NCBI GenBank assembly: GCA_900550025.1
Contig: URQP01000110.1
Location: 1-7,190, forward strand
Direction: 5' to 3'
Length of the DNA: 7,190 nucleotides
Origin: an uncultured Porphyromonadaceae bacterium
GTDB taxonomy: Bacteria > Bacteroidota > Bacteroidia > Bacteroidales > Muribaculaceae
Positions 7,171-7,190 of this stretch are shown here, piece by piece. Under the pieces are notes generated by a model. The model was not told where the DNA came from. It worked only from the letters and a program-made list of their open reading frames with translations, and ran no database searches. Numbering within the stretch: the stretch's first letter is position 1; every line of letters starts with the position of its first letter. A program made the position numbers and the translations under genes.

Positions 7171-7190
7171 ATGCCAGGATTATTAGGAAA
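7171..7190 (+). CDS. rplC: 50S ribosomal protein uL3, 3'-truncated by the window end
   Basis: Only six full codons are visible (MPGLLG plus the start of a Lys codon). They match the N-terminus of Bacteroidetes L3, and rplC is the usual gene after rpsJ in the S10 cluster. The gap to rpsJ is 35 bases, and the ATG is preceded by TTAAAGAGAA. The call rests mostly on gene order, since so little sequence is present. Confidence 0.8.

Overview
The window is a stretch of housekeeping chromosome from a member of the Bacteroidetes, most likely the order Bacteroidales. Four things point there: the B-type SdhA and SdhB sequences, the lineage-specific GlmU-like protein, a promoter of the Bacteroidetes -33/-7 type (TTTG, 20 bases, TATCTTTG), and A-rich regions upstream of start codons with little Shine-Dalgarno sequence. 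Order is called with good confidence; family or genus cannot be fixed from the sequence alone.

Left part (1-2052, + strand): the 3' two thirds of the flavoprotein gene and the complete iron-sulfur gene of a succinate dehydrogenase / fumarate reductase (sdhA-sdhB). The membrane cytochrome b gene probably lies upstream, outside the window. A strong hairpin with a T run ends the operon. In gut Bacteroidales this enzyme usually runs as a fumarate reductase during anaerobic succinate and propionate formation.

Middle (2075-3271, - strand): one convergent gene for a GlmU-like protein. It has an atypical nucleotidyltransferase N-terminus and a left-handed beta-helix acetyltransferase C-terminus, and probably makes UDP-GlcNAc for peptidoglycan and other surface glycans. 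A 365-base gene-free region follows. It holds the start region of this gene, an 18-bp perfect palindrome, an 8-bp spaced inverted repeat, the promoter of the ribosomal operon and a leader that can fold.

Right part (3469-7190, + strand): the start of a long translation operon, rpsL-rpsG-fusA-rpsJ-rplC (rplC is cut by the window end). The str cluster (S12, S7, EF-G) runs straight into the S10 cluster, with no tuf gene between fusA and rpsJ. Intergenic gaps are 16-35 bases, except for 151 bases between rpsL and rpsG. That gap contains two hairpins and sits where S7 feedback control acts in E. coli.

No mobile element, CRISPR array, tRNA, rRNA or defence system is visible, and nothing here looks like an undescribed system. 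The observations worth checking are regulatory: the rpsL leader, the rpsL-rpsG gap and the upstream palindrome.
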